Of a DNA stretch of 63,301 bases, positions 36,308 through 45,531 are shown one piece after another. Where the stretch lies: NCBI RefSeq assembly GCF_002321025.1, contig NZ_DCLL01000047.1:1-63301 (forward strand), given 5' to 3'. Under the pieces are notes generated by a model. That model had not been told where the DNA came from. It saw only the letters and a program-made list of their open reading frames with translations, and searched no databases. This DNA is from Acinetobacter lwoffii. Its GTDB lineage: Bacteria > Pseudomonadota > Gammaproteobacteria > Pseudomonadales > Moraxellaceae. The position numbers and the translations under genes were made by a program. Positions within the stretch are counted from its first letter, which is position 1. The number at the start of each line of letters is the position of its first letter.

Positions 36308-37738
36308 TTGCAATTAGCTCGAATAACAGAACAACAATTAAATCATGAAACCTATGCTTATTTTGTCATTGTTTTCGCTGTTTTAGTCTGTTGTTTTATT
36401 GGGATCGCAACCAGACCGATTGAGTACCTGGCCTTATTGTGGCCGGCCAATGCTGCCTTGTTAGCCCTGTTCTTACGCTTTCCACATTTAAATAATATGG
36501 GAGGTTGGCTCGGTGCATTCAGTGCTTTTATGTTTGCAGATCTGGTCACCGGGAACAGCCTATTACAAAGCCTGTTTCTTACCCTGTCTAATCTGATCAG
36601 TACTATTGTCTCGATATTTTTTATTCGATATTTCAAGATTAATTACAAATACTATAATACCGGTTATACCTTCGTTCATTTATTTGGCATCTTCGCTTTT
36701 GCAGGCTGCCTGGCCAGTGCGGCTTTTGCAGTTATCACCTTGCCCAATCTACCCAATTCATTCATGACCAAAGAAAATTTATGGATTGATTTTGGTCTGT
36801 GGTGGACCGGTGAAATGGTGAATTATATTGTGTTTCTTCCTTTAATCTTGGCATTCCCAAGAATAAAAGACATGCAGTACTTATTTAAAAACCGTCGTCA
36901 AAAACGTAATTACTTCAGCTATTTTTTACCTGCATCTTCAGTCGTGGCCTGTGTCATCATTACCAATATTTTTGCAGGCCCGGGTGCAATGCTCTACCCT
37001 CTGGCTGCACTGATCTGGGCTGCGTTGACCTATCGCCTGTTTACCATGACCATGATCAACGCTTTTGTGATTATCCTGACCTATTACAGCCTGACGCGGT
37101 TTTATGCCACAACGCATGACACCTTGGCAGATTCTACGATTTATATTTCGCTCCGGATCGGGCTGTTTATGCTGGCCTTATCGCCGCTTATTCTTTGTAT
37201 TATTAGTCAAAACCGCAATGAGCTGTTTAAACGGGTTCTCTATCTGGCCAATCATGACAGTCTGACCCGCACCATGAACCGTCATTTTTTCTTTCAGAAA
37301 GGTGAATATTTACTGCAATATGCCAACAGAATGGAATTTTCGGTCATCATGCTGGATATTGATCATTTCAAACGTCTGAACGATGATTTTGGCCATCATG
37401 TCGGTGACAAGGTGCTGCAACATTTTGCGGAAATCATTCGCTGCAATTTACGTGCTGAAGATCTGTTTGCACGAATTGGTGGGGAAGAATTTGTGCTGTT
37501 ACTCTGGAATACCGAACCATCAGAAGCACGTCTTATTGCAGAACGGATTCGTGATCTGGTGGAAAAAACCCCGATTTATCAATCAGATGGCTCGCCCCTG
37601 TATATTACCGTGAGTGTGGGCATCACTCATCAAAATGAACCGCAGGCCCAAGACCTGCAAAACCTGATCAATATTGCAGATCAAGCCTTGTATCAGGCCA
37701 AACATCGTGGGCGAAATCAGGTGGTGCTTGCATCTTGA
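36308..37738 (+). CDS. MASE1-GGDEF diguanylate cyclase
   Basis: The membrane protein has an N-terminal MASE1 sensor of about eight helices (about 15-300, with PANAALLALFLRFP and NYIVFLPLILAFPR) and a C-terminal GGDEF domain (about 310-476). The active site is GGEEF at 391-395, with HDSLTRTMNRHFF and DIDHFKRLNDDFGH also present. RAED five residues upstream is a canonical RxxD inhibitory site. It should make cyclic di-GMP and be product-inhibited. No EAL domain. The start is probably TTG 36308, 8 nt after AGGA. TTG 36290 is an alternative. Confidence 0.9.
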   Translation: MQLARITEQQLNHETYAYFVIVFAVLVCCFIGIATRPIEYLALLWPANAALLALFLRFPHLNNMGGWLGAFSAFMFADLVTGNSLLQSLFLTLSNLISTIVSIFFIRYFKINYKYYNTGYTFVHLFGIFAFAGCLASAAFAVITLPNLPNSFMTKENLWIDFGLWWTGEMVNYIVFLPLILAFPRIKDMQYLFKNRRQKRNYFSYFLPASSVVACVIITNIFAGPGAMLYPLAALIWAALTYRLFTMTMINAFVIILTYYSLTRFYATTHDTLADSTIYISLRIGLFMLALSPLILCIISQNRNELFKRVLYLANHDSLTRTMNRHFFFQKGEYLLQYANRMEFSVIMLDIDHFKRLNDDFGHHVGDKVLQHFAEIIRCNLRAEDLFARIGGEEFVLLLWNTEPSEARLIAERIRDLVEKTPIYQSDGSPLYITVSVGITHQNEPQAQDLQNLINIADQALYQAKHRGRNQVVLAS

Positions 37739-37784
37739 GCCTAAATGATCTACAACCTTGAAGCAGCAACACTAGGGAATGGCA

Positions 37785-39275
37785 ATGAAATTTGAAGAAT
37801 ATCTGCAATATGACGGTTTAGGACTGGCTGATCTGGTCGCCAATAAACAAGTACATTCAAGTGAACTTTTATCTGCTGCACTAGAGCGTAGCTCAATTGC
37901 CAATCCCGAGCTAAATGCAATTATTATTCCGATGCATGAGCATGCATTGAAACGGAGCCAGCAAAATCTGTCCGGACCTTTTGCCGGTGTGCCTTTTCTG
38001 GTTAAAGACCTGTTTCAGGAATATGCCGGTTATCCAACTTCTTATGGTTGTCAGGGCTTAAAACGGATTGGTTATATCGCCGAGACCAATGCCGAGATTG
38101 TCAATCGCTGGGAAAAAGCCGGGATTGTGACTTTTGGACGTACCAATACTCCTGAATTTGGGATTAAAGGTATTACTGAACCAGATGCTTGGGGCAGCTG
38201 TAAAAATCCGTGGAATTTACAGCATAATAGCGGCGGCTCGTCCGGTGGTTCCGCTTCTGCCGTGGCTGCCGGAATTGTACCAATTGCGGGTGCTGGTGAT
38301 GGTGGCGGCTCGATACGTATCCCCGCTTCCTATTGCGGCCTGTTTGGCCTGAAACCGAGTCGTGGCCGCACGCCTTGGGGACCACAAATGAGTGAAGCCA
38401 TGCATGGCGCCGCGATTCAGCATGTACTGACCAAAACGGTACGGGATAGTGCTGCAATGCTGGATGCCACCCATGGTGAAGATCATAGTTCACTGTTTAA
38501 GATTCAGCGTCCACAGCATCATTATCTGGATGTGATTCAGCAACCGCCAAAAAAACTGAAAATTGCGTTTAGCACTTATTCTACGATTGGCACACCTGTT
38601 TCCCAGGATGCCATTAAAGCCATTGAAAAAACAGCCAAATTGCTAGAATCTTTGGGCCATGAGGTGGTCGAAGACCGCCCAGCCATTGATGGAATGCAAC
38701 TGGCCAAGGATTTTATTACCACCTGGTTTAGCCAATTTTCATTTATGCTGGATGAAATCCAGAAAGGCTATCCGTCTAAAACAAATGATTTTGAATTGGA
38801 CTCTTTAGCACTGGCGGCTTTTGGGGCCAAAACCAGCGCGATTGATTATATCCAGAACCTGAATAACTGGGGCCAGTATGTGACCCAGATGAATCATTTC
38901 TTTGATAATTATGACCTCTATCTAACGCCTGCAACGGCGACAGTGGCGCCGAAAAATGGTGAGGTCAAAACACCAAACTGGCAGAAACCGATTCTTAAAG
39001 GTTTATTGAAACTGAATAAAGCGCATTTACTGGCGCAAGGGAAACTAGTAAACCAGATTGTGAAAGAAAATCTAAAATGGGTGCCTTTTACCCAGTTGGC
39101 CAATATTACCGGACTCCCAGCGATGTCTGTACCACTGTACTGGAATGAACAAAACCTGCCGCTCGGTTCACAGTTTATTGCGCCGTTTGCCCGTGAGGAT
39201 CTGCTATTACAACTGGCAGCCCAATTGGAACAGGCACAACCGTGGTTTGGGCAATACGCCAAAATCCGTATTTAA
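37785..39275 (+). CDS. Amidase (amidase signature family)
   Basis: The 496-aa cytoplasmic enzyme belongs to the amidase-signature hydrolases. Using the longer numbering from ATG 37779, the Ser-cisSer-Lys triad is K76 (FLVKDLF), S153/S154 (GGSSGGSASAVAAG) and S177 (GDGGGSIRIPAS). The C-terminal FTQLANITGLPAMSVPL is also typical. I prefer ATG 37785, which lies about 7 nt from AGGG, since 37779 is too close. It is not GatA: there are no gat partners. Substrate unknown; homologues act on amides of aryl or carboxylic acids. Confidence 0.9.
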   Translation: MKFEEYLQYDGLGLADLVANKQVHSSELLSAALERSSIANPELNAIIIPMHEHALKRSQQNLSGPFAGVPFLVKDLFQEYAGYPTSYGCQGLKRIGYIAETNAEIVNRWEKAGIVTFGRTNTPEFGIKGITEPDAWGSCKNPWNLQHNSGGSSGGSASAVAAGIVPIAGAGDGGGSIRIPASYCGLFGLKPSRGRTPWGPQMSEAMHGAAIQHVLTKTVRDSAAMLDATHGEDHSSLFKIQRPQHHYLDVIQQPPKKLKIAFSTYSTIGTPVSQDAIKAIEKTAKLLESLGHEVVEDRPAIDGMQLAKDFITTWFSQFSFMLDEIQKGYPSKTNDFELDSLALAAFGAKTSAIDYIQNLNNWGQYVTQMNHFFDNYDLYLTPATATVAPKNGEVKTPNWQKPILKGLLKLNKAHLLAQGKLVNQIVKENLKWVPFTQLANITGLPAMSVPLYWNEQNLPLGSQFIAPFAREDLLLQLAAQLEQAQPWFGQYAKIRI

Positions 39276-39291
39276 TACTGAGATGATATTT

Positions 39292-40458
39292 TCAAGCCTG
39301 TTTTTGCAGTTCGACTTTATTTGGCAATCCGAAAATCAGTAACAAGCCAAGCAAAGTCGATACTGCAGCAGCGATAAAAATAGATGTGCCGCCGACTTGA
39401 TCCCAATAATGCCCAGCCAGAATACTGCCACTCGCCACGCCAACGCCCCACATCGTGCTATATAGCGCTTGTCCACGTCCTTGCTGCCCTGCAGAAAAAT
39501 TCTGGAAAATCACTCGCATCGCAATCATATGAAATAAACCAAAACTTAAAGCGTGAATCGTTTGAGCAAAAAACTGTGCCATGAATGAAGCAGGAAAGAC
39601 CCCGACGATGAACCATCTTAATCCGGTCATCAATAAGCATAACGTGACCAGATGGCGCCATGACCAGCGTGTCAGAAAGAACGTCGCATAGGCAAACATA
39701 ATGATTTCCGCAATGACCCCGACTGACCAGAGCAGCCCAATCTGGCTGGTGCTAAATCCCGCCTGACTGAGATAATTGCTATAAAAACTATAAAACGGCG
39801 CGTGTGAAAATAGCAGAATCAATTCAATCAGGAAAAAACTATACACCACTGGGCGTTTAAATATCGGCCATAAGGGTTCGAGCTGTTTCTGGGCGGTAGG
39901 CGCCATCGTGGGCTCTTTAATGGTAAATGACCAGAGAAAGGCCAGAAATGAAATACACAGCAACAACACTGGCAACATACTGATGCTCATAATTTCAAAG
40001 ACGGCGCCCAAGCCGAATACACCAATAATAAAACCGACAGATCCCCATTTTCGTACTTTGCCATAGAGTTCTGCTCTTTTTTCCCCGAGCCAAAACAAAG
40101 TCACGCCTTCAAACTGTGCCAAAATAGCATTCTGAAAGAAACTGAAAATCAGCATCAGTAAAGCTACGGATTGAAAGCTATTGGGAATGATAAAAATCAT
40201 GAACCAGATACAGGCTTCCATCCAGGTGGCAATACGTACCAGCAGCATGCGTTTACCAGACTTGTCTGCAATCCAGCCCCAAATTAAGGGAGCAAAAAAG
40301 CGGGTGACGATTGCAATAGAAGATAAAATGCCAATTTCCTGATAATTGAAGCCCTGATCTTCTAGATACAGACTCCAAAAAGGCATGAACGCCCCAACAA
40401 TCGCATAGTAAAAAAAGTAAAATCCACTGAGTCTATGCTGGATTGCTAGAACTGGCAT
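39292..40458 (-). CDS. MFS transporter, HcaT/PPP-like
   Basis: The 388-aa protein has about twelve transmembrane helices. It opens with RLSGFYFFYYAIVGAFMPFWSLYLEDQGF and the loop 2-3 motif WGWIADKSGKRM, both characteristic of the HcaT-like phenylpropionate permease group of the major facilitator superfamily. Substrate could be an aromatic acid, but no aromatic catabolic genes adjoin it. It is convergent with the amidase, 16 bp apart, and stands alone. Confidence 0.85.
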   Translation of the reverse strand: MPVLAIQHRLSGFYFFYYAIVGAFMPFWSLYLEDQGFNYQEIGILSSIAIVTRFFAPLIWGWIADKSGKRMLLVRIATWMEACIWFMIFIIPNSFQSVALLMLIFSFFQNAILAQFEGVTLFWLGEKRAELYGKVRKWGSVGFIIGVFGLGAVFEIMSISMLPVLLLCISFLAFLWSFTIKEPTMAPTAQKQLEPLWPIFKRPVVYSFFLIELILLFSHAPFYSFYSNYLSQAGFSTSQIGLLWSVGVIAEIIMFAYATFFLTRWSWRHLVTLCLLMTGLRWFIVGVFPASFMAQFFAQTIHALSFGLFHMIAMRVIFQNFSAGQQGRGQALYSTMWGVGVASGSILAGHYWDQVGGTSIFIAAAVSTLLGLLLIFGLPNKVELQKQA

Positions 40459-40836
40459 TGATTTATATATCCTAATATTTTCAGAATGTTAAACTAAATA
40501 GATTTCTATAGCACTGTATTCGACGACTCTTGATTTTGCTACGAGCATCTCGCATTAGTCTAAAAATAAATTTTCATAAGTTTATGGATAAATTTTGCTA
40601 AAGTAAAAAACTCTGTGTGGAGTTAAATTAAAGTAAGAACATAAATCGGCTTCTATATTGAGCACACGATAAAGAGTGGAAACATTTTAGAAAGGAGTAT
40701 GGAGGGACTTAAAATCTAGAGATCAATAATCATACAGACATTCTCATTATTTTATGGCTAAAGTATGTCCAAAGAATTTTCAGATCATAGGCTAAAAATT
40801 AAAACTAACTCTAGCTTTATAGCAAGGAGAAAATCA
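40459..40836. promoter_or_regulatory. Regulatory region upstream of catalase-like gene
   Basis: This gap between divergent genes contains a 16-bp dyad at 40609-40624 that recurs before the next gene. A short frame (ATG 40699, about 7 codons) with AAAGGAG upstream is too small to call. Confidence 0.5.
40609..40624. promoter_or_regulatory. Putative operator A, dyad AACTC-N6-GAGTT
   Basis: AACTCTGTGTGGAGTT has perfect 5-bp arms. The surrounding 50 bp, including ACATAAAT and GCTTCTA-like blocks, align with the region upstream of the lipase-like gene. Confidence 0.5.
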
Positions 40837-41976
40837 ATGCCTAACTTTATAAGACCTCTATGCTCGGGTCTAGCCTTCATCCCTCTAATGGCAATAAGTA
40901 TTTGTAATGCTACATATGCTAACGCCTCCCCTATAGCATCTAACTCTCCAAAAGATGATATTCATCCCAATATAGATCGTCATTTAAGTGAAAGTCTTTA
41001 TCCTGATGAAGCAAACATAACTGAAAAAATCGCAGATATAATTGAGATATCTATTCGGAAAGAGTATTCCACAGGTATCGCGCTACGTGATGCCCATCCC
41101 AAAGCACACGGTTGCGTACGCGCAGAATTCAAAGTAGATGACGCTCTTCCCAAAAACTTGGCTCAAGGTGTTTTTCTTCCGGGAAAAACATATCAAGCCT
41201 GGATTCGTTTCTCTAATGGGTCTAAAAATGCCCAACAAGCAGATATTAAAAAAGATGCCCGTGGCATGGCGATAAAACTTTTGGGAGTACCGGGAGAAAA
41301 GCTTTTAGATGATGAAACCTCTACTCAAGATTTCATTATGATCAATCATCCTGTCTTTTTTGTGAATGATCCAGTCCGATATATGTCATTTATGCAAGAT
41401 ATAAATAGCGATAGATTTTTCAATAAGCTCCATATTCCTTTTGCATTAGGAGCTAAAGGAACCTGGATTGCCTTAAATACGAGAAATAAAATTTCTAATC
41501 CTTTGCAAACTAGATATTGGTCTATGGTGCCCTATCAATTAGGAATAGGCACTGATCGTCAAGCTATAAAGTATTCAGCTCAAGCATGTTCGACAGTGAC
41601 AGATCCTCTTCCACATGCTCCGCATCATAATTTTCTAAGAGAAAACCTGCGCAAATATTTGCAAAAAAGTGAAGCATGTATGGAGTTTTTGGTACAGCCT
41701 AGAACCTCAAACACCATGTCGGTCGAAGATTCCATGACTGAATGGCAAGAAATTGAGGCGCCTTTTTACAAGGTAGCCACTATCCATATTCCTCAGCAAG
41801 TTTTTGATACGCCTGAACAAAACAAGTTCTGTGAAAACCTCTCTTTTACACCATGGCATACACTACCGGAGCACAAACCTCTGGGAGTAATAAACCGAAT
41901 GCGAAAAGTGATTTATGATCGTATTAGTCAGCTTAGACATGATTTGAATTCTACTCACAGATCAGAACCACATTAA
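40837..41976 (+). CDS. Exported catalase-family heme protein
   Basis: From ATG 40837, which has AAGGAG 8 nt upstream, the product is 379 aa and opens with a signal peptide (PLCSGLAFIPLMAISICNATYA). A start at 40765 would bury this signal behind 24 residues. The mature part matches catalase-related (y4iL/SrpA-like) proteins: RDAHPKAHGCVRAEF with the distal His, YQAWIRFSNGS, DARGMAIKLLG, and TQDFIMINHPVFFVND. It lacks the flanking domains of full catalases. Such proteins are heme enzymes of uncertain peroxidase activity. It probably shares regulation with the lipase-like gene, 160 bp on. Confidence 0.88.
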   Translation: MPNFIRPLCSGLAFIPLMAISICNATYANASPIASNSPKDDIHPNIDRHLSESLYPDEANITEKIADIIEISIRKEYSTGIALRDAHPKAHGCVRAEFKVDDALPKNLAQGVFLPGKTYQAWIRFSNGSKNAQQADIKKDARGMAIKLLGVPGEKLLDDETSTQDFIMINHPVFFVNDPVRYMSFMQDINSDRFFNKLHIPFALGAKGTWIALNTRNKISNPLQTRYWSMVPYQLGIGTDRQAIKYSAQACSTVTDPLPHAPHHNFLRENLRKYLQKSEACMEFLVQPRTSNTMSVEDSMTEWQEIEAPFYKVATIHIPQQVFDTPEQNKFCENLSFTPWHTLPEHKPLGVINRMRKVIYDRISQLRHDLNSTHRSEPH

Positions 41977-42064
41977 AATATAAGTGCTTATATGAAGTTG
42001 TTAGTTAGACTAAAATAACCTGTTGTACTGCTCATTCGCCTTAACTTAAAAGCTTTAGTTTACA

Positions 42065-42080
42065 AACTTTGTGCAGAGTT
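42065..42080. promoter_or_regulatory. Putative operator B, matching operator A
   Basis: AACTTTGTGCAGAGTT resembles operator A at 13 of 16 positions, keeps the GAGTT arm, and is followed by the same ACATAAAT block. It lies 55 bp upstream of the lipase-like gene's first ATG. Confidence 0.5.
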
Positions 42081-42135
42081 AATTTAGAAACATAAATAAA
42101 GCTGCTACATTAAAAATGACATTATAAAAAGGAAA

Positions 42136-43347
42136 ATGGTTTCAGTGATGAAAATTAAACCTCCTATTATTAAATTGATCATGAGTTGTTTATGTTTAGG
42201 CTCAACATATACAATGGCCTCTCCTCTGCCCGATAACAGCAAAATCCAACCATCTAATATTTCGGAAAAAATACCGGGTACAATATTATCTATACAAGAA
42301 CAAAATACTGATCTGTTTACAAATGCCTCACAACGTTTCTTAATCAATTATCGCAGTCGTGGCACAAAATCCGAGCCCATCGTCACTTCAGGCTATATCT
42401 TGTTACCTAAAGGCAAACTCCCTGAAGATGGATGGCCTGTTCTGGCTTGGGCGCATGGTACAACTGGCGTTGCTGATACATGTGCACCCTCTGGCGATTA
42501 TGTGGGTGGGCCAGTCCATGTCTATCAGCAAATCGCTGCTAAGGCATTGAATGCCTGGCTCGCTCGCGGCTATGCAGTCGTTGCACCTGATTATCAAGGC
42601 TTAGGCACTCCGGGCGGTCATCCTTATATGAATGCGCGAAGCCAGTTGCATACTGTCGTTGATGCTGTACGAGCGATCCACCATTTAAAGCCTTATAACT
42701 TTAGTAAAAATTGGTATGTTATGGGTCATAGTCAAGGAGGTGCAGCATCTCTTAAAGTTGCAGCGGCCGGTCAAAAAGATGCGCCTGAATTTGATCTTCG
42801 CGGAGCAATTGCACTGGCGCCGGGCGGTTATCAATATGAAGGAATCGCTGAATATGTTGCCAGAAATTCGCAAATCACGACTGATGTCGCCGCATTTTTT
42901 CCAATTGTGCTTTTAGGAGCAGAAGCTGCAGATCCGATGCTTGCTCCAGCAAATTTAGTGAGCCCAGAAATGGGAGAAATTCTTAATCATGCACGCAGTC
43001 GCTGTTTGTCAGAATTACAATCGGACCTAAAACAAGCACCTAAAACTGTCTTTAAATCAAACATAAATTTGGCACCTTTGACCAATTATTTAAAAGAACA
43101 GTCTATTGAGAATATGACACCGACTGTGCCGGTTCTGCTGGTACAAGGCGAGAAAGATCAACTGGTCGATTATCGTGGTACTTATGCTTTCTACCAGCAG
43201 GTATGTACAAAGCAGAAATCTATCGCCTTCCATCTAGTCAAAAATGGAGATCATCGTGATTCCTTAAGACAGAGTGAATTTCTGATTGAAAACTTTATCC
43301 ATTCAGTTGAACAAGGAAAAGCTTTGAGCACCTGCCCTACAAAATAA
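42136..43347 (+). CDS. Exported lipase/alpha-beta hydrolase
   Basis: The 403-aa protein has a signal peptide (IIKLIMSCLCLGSTYTMA, cleavage near residue 28) and a secretory-lipase-type alpha/beta-hydrolase fold. It has the oxyanion WAHGTTG near 106, a PDYQGLG motif, nucleophile S199 in GHSQGG, a probable acid in QGEKDQLVD, and His in NGDHRDS. Cysteines near 116 suggest an oxidised, periplasmic or secreted enzyme. ATG 42136 and 42148 are both possible, and the AAGGA sits awkwardly close to the first. It follows the catalase-like gene on the same strand with a similar leader. Confidence 0.88.
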   Translation: MVSVMKIKPPIIKLIMSCLCLGSTYTMASPLPDNSKIQPSNISEKIPGTILSIQEQNTDLFTNASQRFLINYRSRGTKSEPIVTSGYILLPKGKLPEDGWPVLAWAHGTTGVADTCAPSGDYVGGPVHVYQQIAAKALNAWLARGYAVVAPDYQGLGTPGGHPYMNARSQLHTVVDAVRAIHHLKPYNFSKNWYVMGHSQGGAASLKVAAAGQKDAPEFDLRGAIALAPGGYQYEGIAEYVARNSQITTDVAAFFPIVLLGAEAADPMLAPANLVSPEMGEILNHARSRCLSELQSDLKQAPKTVFKSNINLAPLTNYLKEQSIENMTPTVPVLLVQGEKDQLVDYRGTYAFYQQVCTKQKSIAFHLVKNGDHRDSLRQSEFLIENFIHSVEQGKALSTCPTK

Positions 43348-43572
43348 CCCGGCGAGCTTTTATATTTAATCATTAAAAACTCAAATATTTTAATCTTCAT
43401 ATTTATAGAATAGTTCTTTAAAGGGCACTATTCTATAAAGAGGATAAACTAATATTAATCCGTATTTTTACTTTCTGTTAAAACTACATTTACGATTTCG
43501 AATTGTTTTGAGCCCATCATTTTTATACCTTAATTCTTTAGCAGACAATAATTAGAATGAAAGAGGTTATTT

Positions 43573-44208
43573 ATGTGCTCGAACTATGAATTCCCCTCAA
43601 AAAAACTTCTTTCCTTATTAGATATTCATGAAGATCAACTCGAACTGGAAATGAAAACGCATGTTTATCCTTTAGCACCTGCGCCAATCATTATGCGCGG
43701 TGCTGACGAGTTTGAGCTGGATATCGCACGTTTCGGACTGATTCCAGCTTGGGCGAAAGAATTGAAATATGGCCGGCATACTTATAATGCACGAACTGAA
43801 ACAGTGGCATCCAAACCGAGTTTTCGACATGCCTGGAAAAACAACCAGTTTGCTTTAGTACCTATCGATACATTCTTTGAACCTAAATATATAGATGGCA
43901 AACCGCACTGGTTTGGCATTTCACGTGAAGATGGCAATCCTTTTACCGTGGCGGCGATTTATGATGACGCACACATTGATGGTGAAAAAATCAGATCATT
44001 TTCGATGCTGACTATAAATTCAGATCACCATCCCTTTATGAAACAGTTCCATGACCCGAATGATGAAAAACGCTCGATTATTGTAATTCCCGAAGCATCA
44101 CGACATGACTGGTTGCACTGCGATCATGAACAAGCCCATGAATTTTTCTTTGAAATGAAAGATGAGTTTATTGCAAAGCCTAGAGATCAAGGTTTATCGG
44201 GAAATTAA
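43573..44208 (+). CDS. SRAP/HMCES family protein (YedK-like)
   Basis: The 211-aa SOS-response-associated peptidase family protein shields abasic sites in single-stranded DNA through a thiazolidine crosslink. The required Cys2 directly follows Met1 (MCSNYEF), so the start is secure. Conserved N72, R74 and E76 lie in TYNARTET, E103 in FFEPK, and the His in SDHHPFMKQFHD. The gene stands alone and no clear LexA box was noticed, as expected since Acinetobacter lacks LexA. Confidence 0.93.
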   Translation: MCSNYEFPSKKLLSLLDIHEDQLELEMKTHVYPLAPAPIIMRGADEFELDIARFGLIPAWAKELKYGRHTYNARTETVASKPSFRHAWKNNQFALVPIDTFFEPKYIDGKPHWFGISREDGNPFTVAAIYDDAHIDGEKIRSFSMLTINSDHHPFMKQFHDPNDEKRSIIVIPEASRHDWLHCDHEQAHEFFFEMKDEFIAKPRDQGLSGN

Positions 44209-44235
44209 AAAGCCCTAAACCAAGTTAGGGCTTCG
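44208..44235. terminator. Bidirectional hairpin between SRAP gene and small gene
   Basis: AAGCCCTAA (44210-44218) pairs with TTAGGGCTT (44225-44233) across a 6-nt loop, between two convergent genes. Confidence 0.65.
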
Positions 44236-44249
44236 TCCATGTGAAAAAG

Positions 44250-44396
44250 CTATTTTTGCTCTCTCAATGGATTTTCGGGTTCTGCATTGGGTTTTTTCTC
44301 TGGTTTGACATGCTTATAAGATGCCTGATTACCCTTGTCGTCATTCGATTCTTTATGCGGATTTGATTCTTGCTCTTGCTCTGGCTTATTTGTCAT
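44250..44396 (-). CDS. Small highly charged hydrophilic protein, 48 aa
   Basis: ATG 44396 has an ideal AAGGAG 6 nt upstream, giving a 48-aa protein rich in Lys, Glu, Asn and Pro, with no hydrophobic core, so it is predicted disordered. The longer frame from 44438 adds 14 residues but lacks a ribosome site. Function is unknown. Small disordered proteins of this type in Acinetobacter are often stress-associated, which is only an impression. Confidence 0.65.
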   Translation of the reverse strand: MTNKPEQEQESNPHKESNDDKGNQASYKHVKPEKKPNAEPENPLREQK

Positions 44397-44530
44397 ATGC
44401 ATCTCCTTCATATATCTATTAAGAGATAAATATGACATCTACTGCTAAACATCAATGTTATTTATGTTGCACATTCAGTTTTCTAAAAAGACAAATTTTC
44501 CTTGAAGTATTCTTTTACATTTCACAAACC

Positions 44531-44780
44531 CTAAAGTCCATCGGAGTAAATAAGCTGTTTAGCCTGATCGTGGACGGTACACAGAGAATATAAATTCGCG
44601 TGCGCACCGATATCAAATCTATGAGGTTTACTGACCTTCTCCACTGCCGGGAAAAAGTCTTTTCATCTCAGCAAAATTTTTAGAATGATTGGCCTTAATC
44701 ATTCGATACCAACCATCTAATGCAGTTTCAGTCTTTATCCTCTTTTGAGTTGCTTCAAGAATTCGAGCGTGGTTGATCAC
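44531..44780 (-). pseudogene. HigB-like toxin relic
   Basis: No intact frame, but two overlapping fragments read like a HigB-family mRNA interferase. From 44780 to 44628: VINHARILEAT, then TALDGWYRMIKANHSKNFAEMKRLFPG, then a stop. In the shifted frame, to 44531: RFDIGAHANLYSLCTVHDQAKQLIYSDGL. HigB proteins have this WYR...FAE.K..FP block followed by F.I.GN.yRL...V. A frameshift near 44640 and loss of the C terminus explain the pattern. No HigA antitoxin is seen. Recognition is by eye. Confidence 0.5.
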
Positions 44781-44988
44781 CTATATATATTTTATTGTAT
44801 TTTACTATTTCAGTTCTAAGCACTAAGAATTTATCAAAACGTAATCCTATTGAAATATTTTTCTTATAAAGTATTCCTTGTGCCCAATTACGTTTAAATC
44901 CAAAAATTTCATCAGTAAAGAAAAACCCCGCCAACTGATGATTGAACGGGGATTGATCTTCATTAATATGTCTGATGATTTGGCACAT
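44755..44988 (-). CDS. Hypothetical 77-aa protein coupled to small Cys-rich ORF
   Basis: The ATG at 44988 overlaps the stop of the upstream 37-aa ORF by one base (TAATG), which argues for translation. The N-terminal part (residues 1-40) is aromatic-rich with AGFFFTDEIFGFKRNW. The last ~10 residues overlap the HigB relic in another frame, so the C terminus may be new sequence after decay or insertion. Function unknown. Confidence 0.45.
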   Translation of the reverse strand: MCQIIRHINEDQSPFNHQLAGFFFTDEIFGFKRNWAQGILYKKNISIGLRFDKFLVLRTEIVKYNKIYIGDQPRSNS

Positions 44989-45101
44989 TATTCAATATTT
45001 TTCAAGCAATCACGACACTGTTTGACCTCATCATGGTCACAAGTGTAGTTAATTTCAGTCGCACCATGAAGACCAAATAAACAAAATATAAATTGCATCA
45101 T
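44988..45101 (-). CDS. Small Cys-rich protein, 37 aa
   Basis: ATG 45101 has AGGAG 6 nt upstream. The short product has a hydrophobic N terminus (MMQFIFCLFGLHGA) and a CDHDEVKQCRDC cluster in which three Cys and one His could bind metal. A second Met at 45098 is an alternative. The stop overlaps the next ORF. Too short for usual gene finders. No family known to me. Confidence 0.55.
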   Translation of the reverse strand: MMQFIFCLFGLHGATEINYTCDHDEVKQCRDCLKNIE

Positions 45102-45252
45102 GTTTTTCTCCTGAGTGTAAAAAGCTCGATCTACGATCAAGCTTTATTGCTTTAAATATAGAATGACTCAATACAAAATGATTGGATCAGCAATCAAGAA
45201 CAACTTCAGTACTCAGCTCTCTTAGCCCTTCAGTAAAATTGAAGCTTTTGGA

Positions 45253-45414
45253 CTAAGTCCGTATAGGCTCTTCAGCTTGAGTCGTCTGATCCTTTTTACA
45301 ATGATCACTTTTACAATGCTTGCTGCTCCTCATCTGACACATTTTCTCTTTGCAAGATTTAAAACAACAGCCGACCATCACGCCCATGCCAAATGCGCAT
45401 ATACATCTCATCAT
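45253..45414 (-). CDS. Small Cys/His/Lys-rich protein, 53 aa
   Basis: ATG 45414 (or 45411) follows AGGAC with about 7 nt spacing. The 53-aa product has eight Cys: CIC and CC in a hydrophobic N terminus (residues 4-17), then CKEKMC and CKSDHC in a basic half. It ends with an acidic/polar tail. It could be a metal-binding or membrane-associated peptide. It lies upstream of the 37-aa ORF on the same strand. An 84-aa frame on the opposite strand here is rejected as its shadow. Confidence 0.5.
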   Translation of the reverse strand: MMRCICAFGMGVMVGCCFKSCKEKMCQMRSSKHCKSDHCKKDQTTQAEEPIRT

Positions 45415-45531
45415 AGCTTTGTCCTGTCTTTTCGTGAAAAGAGATATATAAATAACATCTATTCATGTATCTCTCCTGAGGGAATTTTCAGGCTTTATGT
45501 TGTGTATGAAAACTTATGTGAAAGAGAATGA

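Noticed and set aside
45277..45531. 84-aa plus-strand frame
   Set aside because: It overlaps the 53-aa minus-strand Cys-rich ORF and lacks a clear ribosome site.
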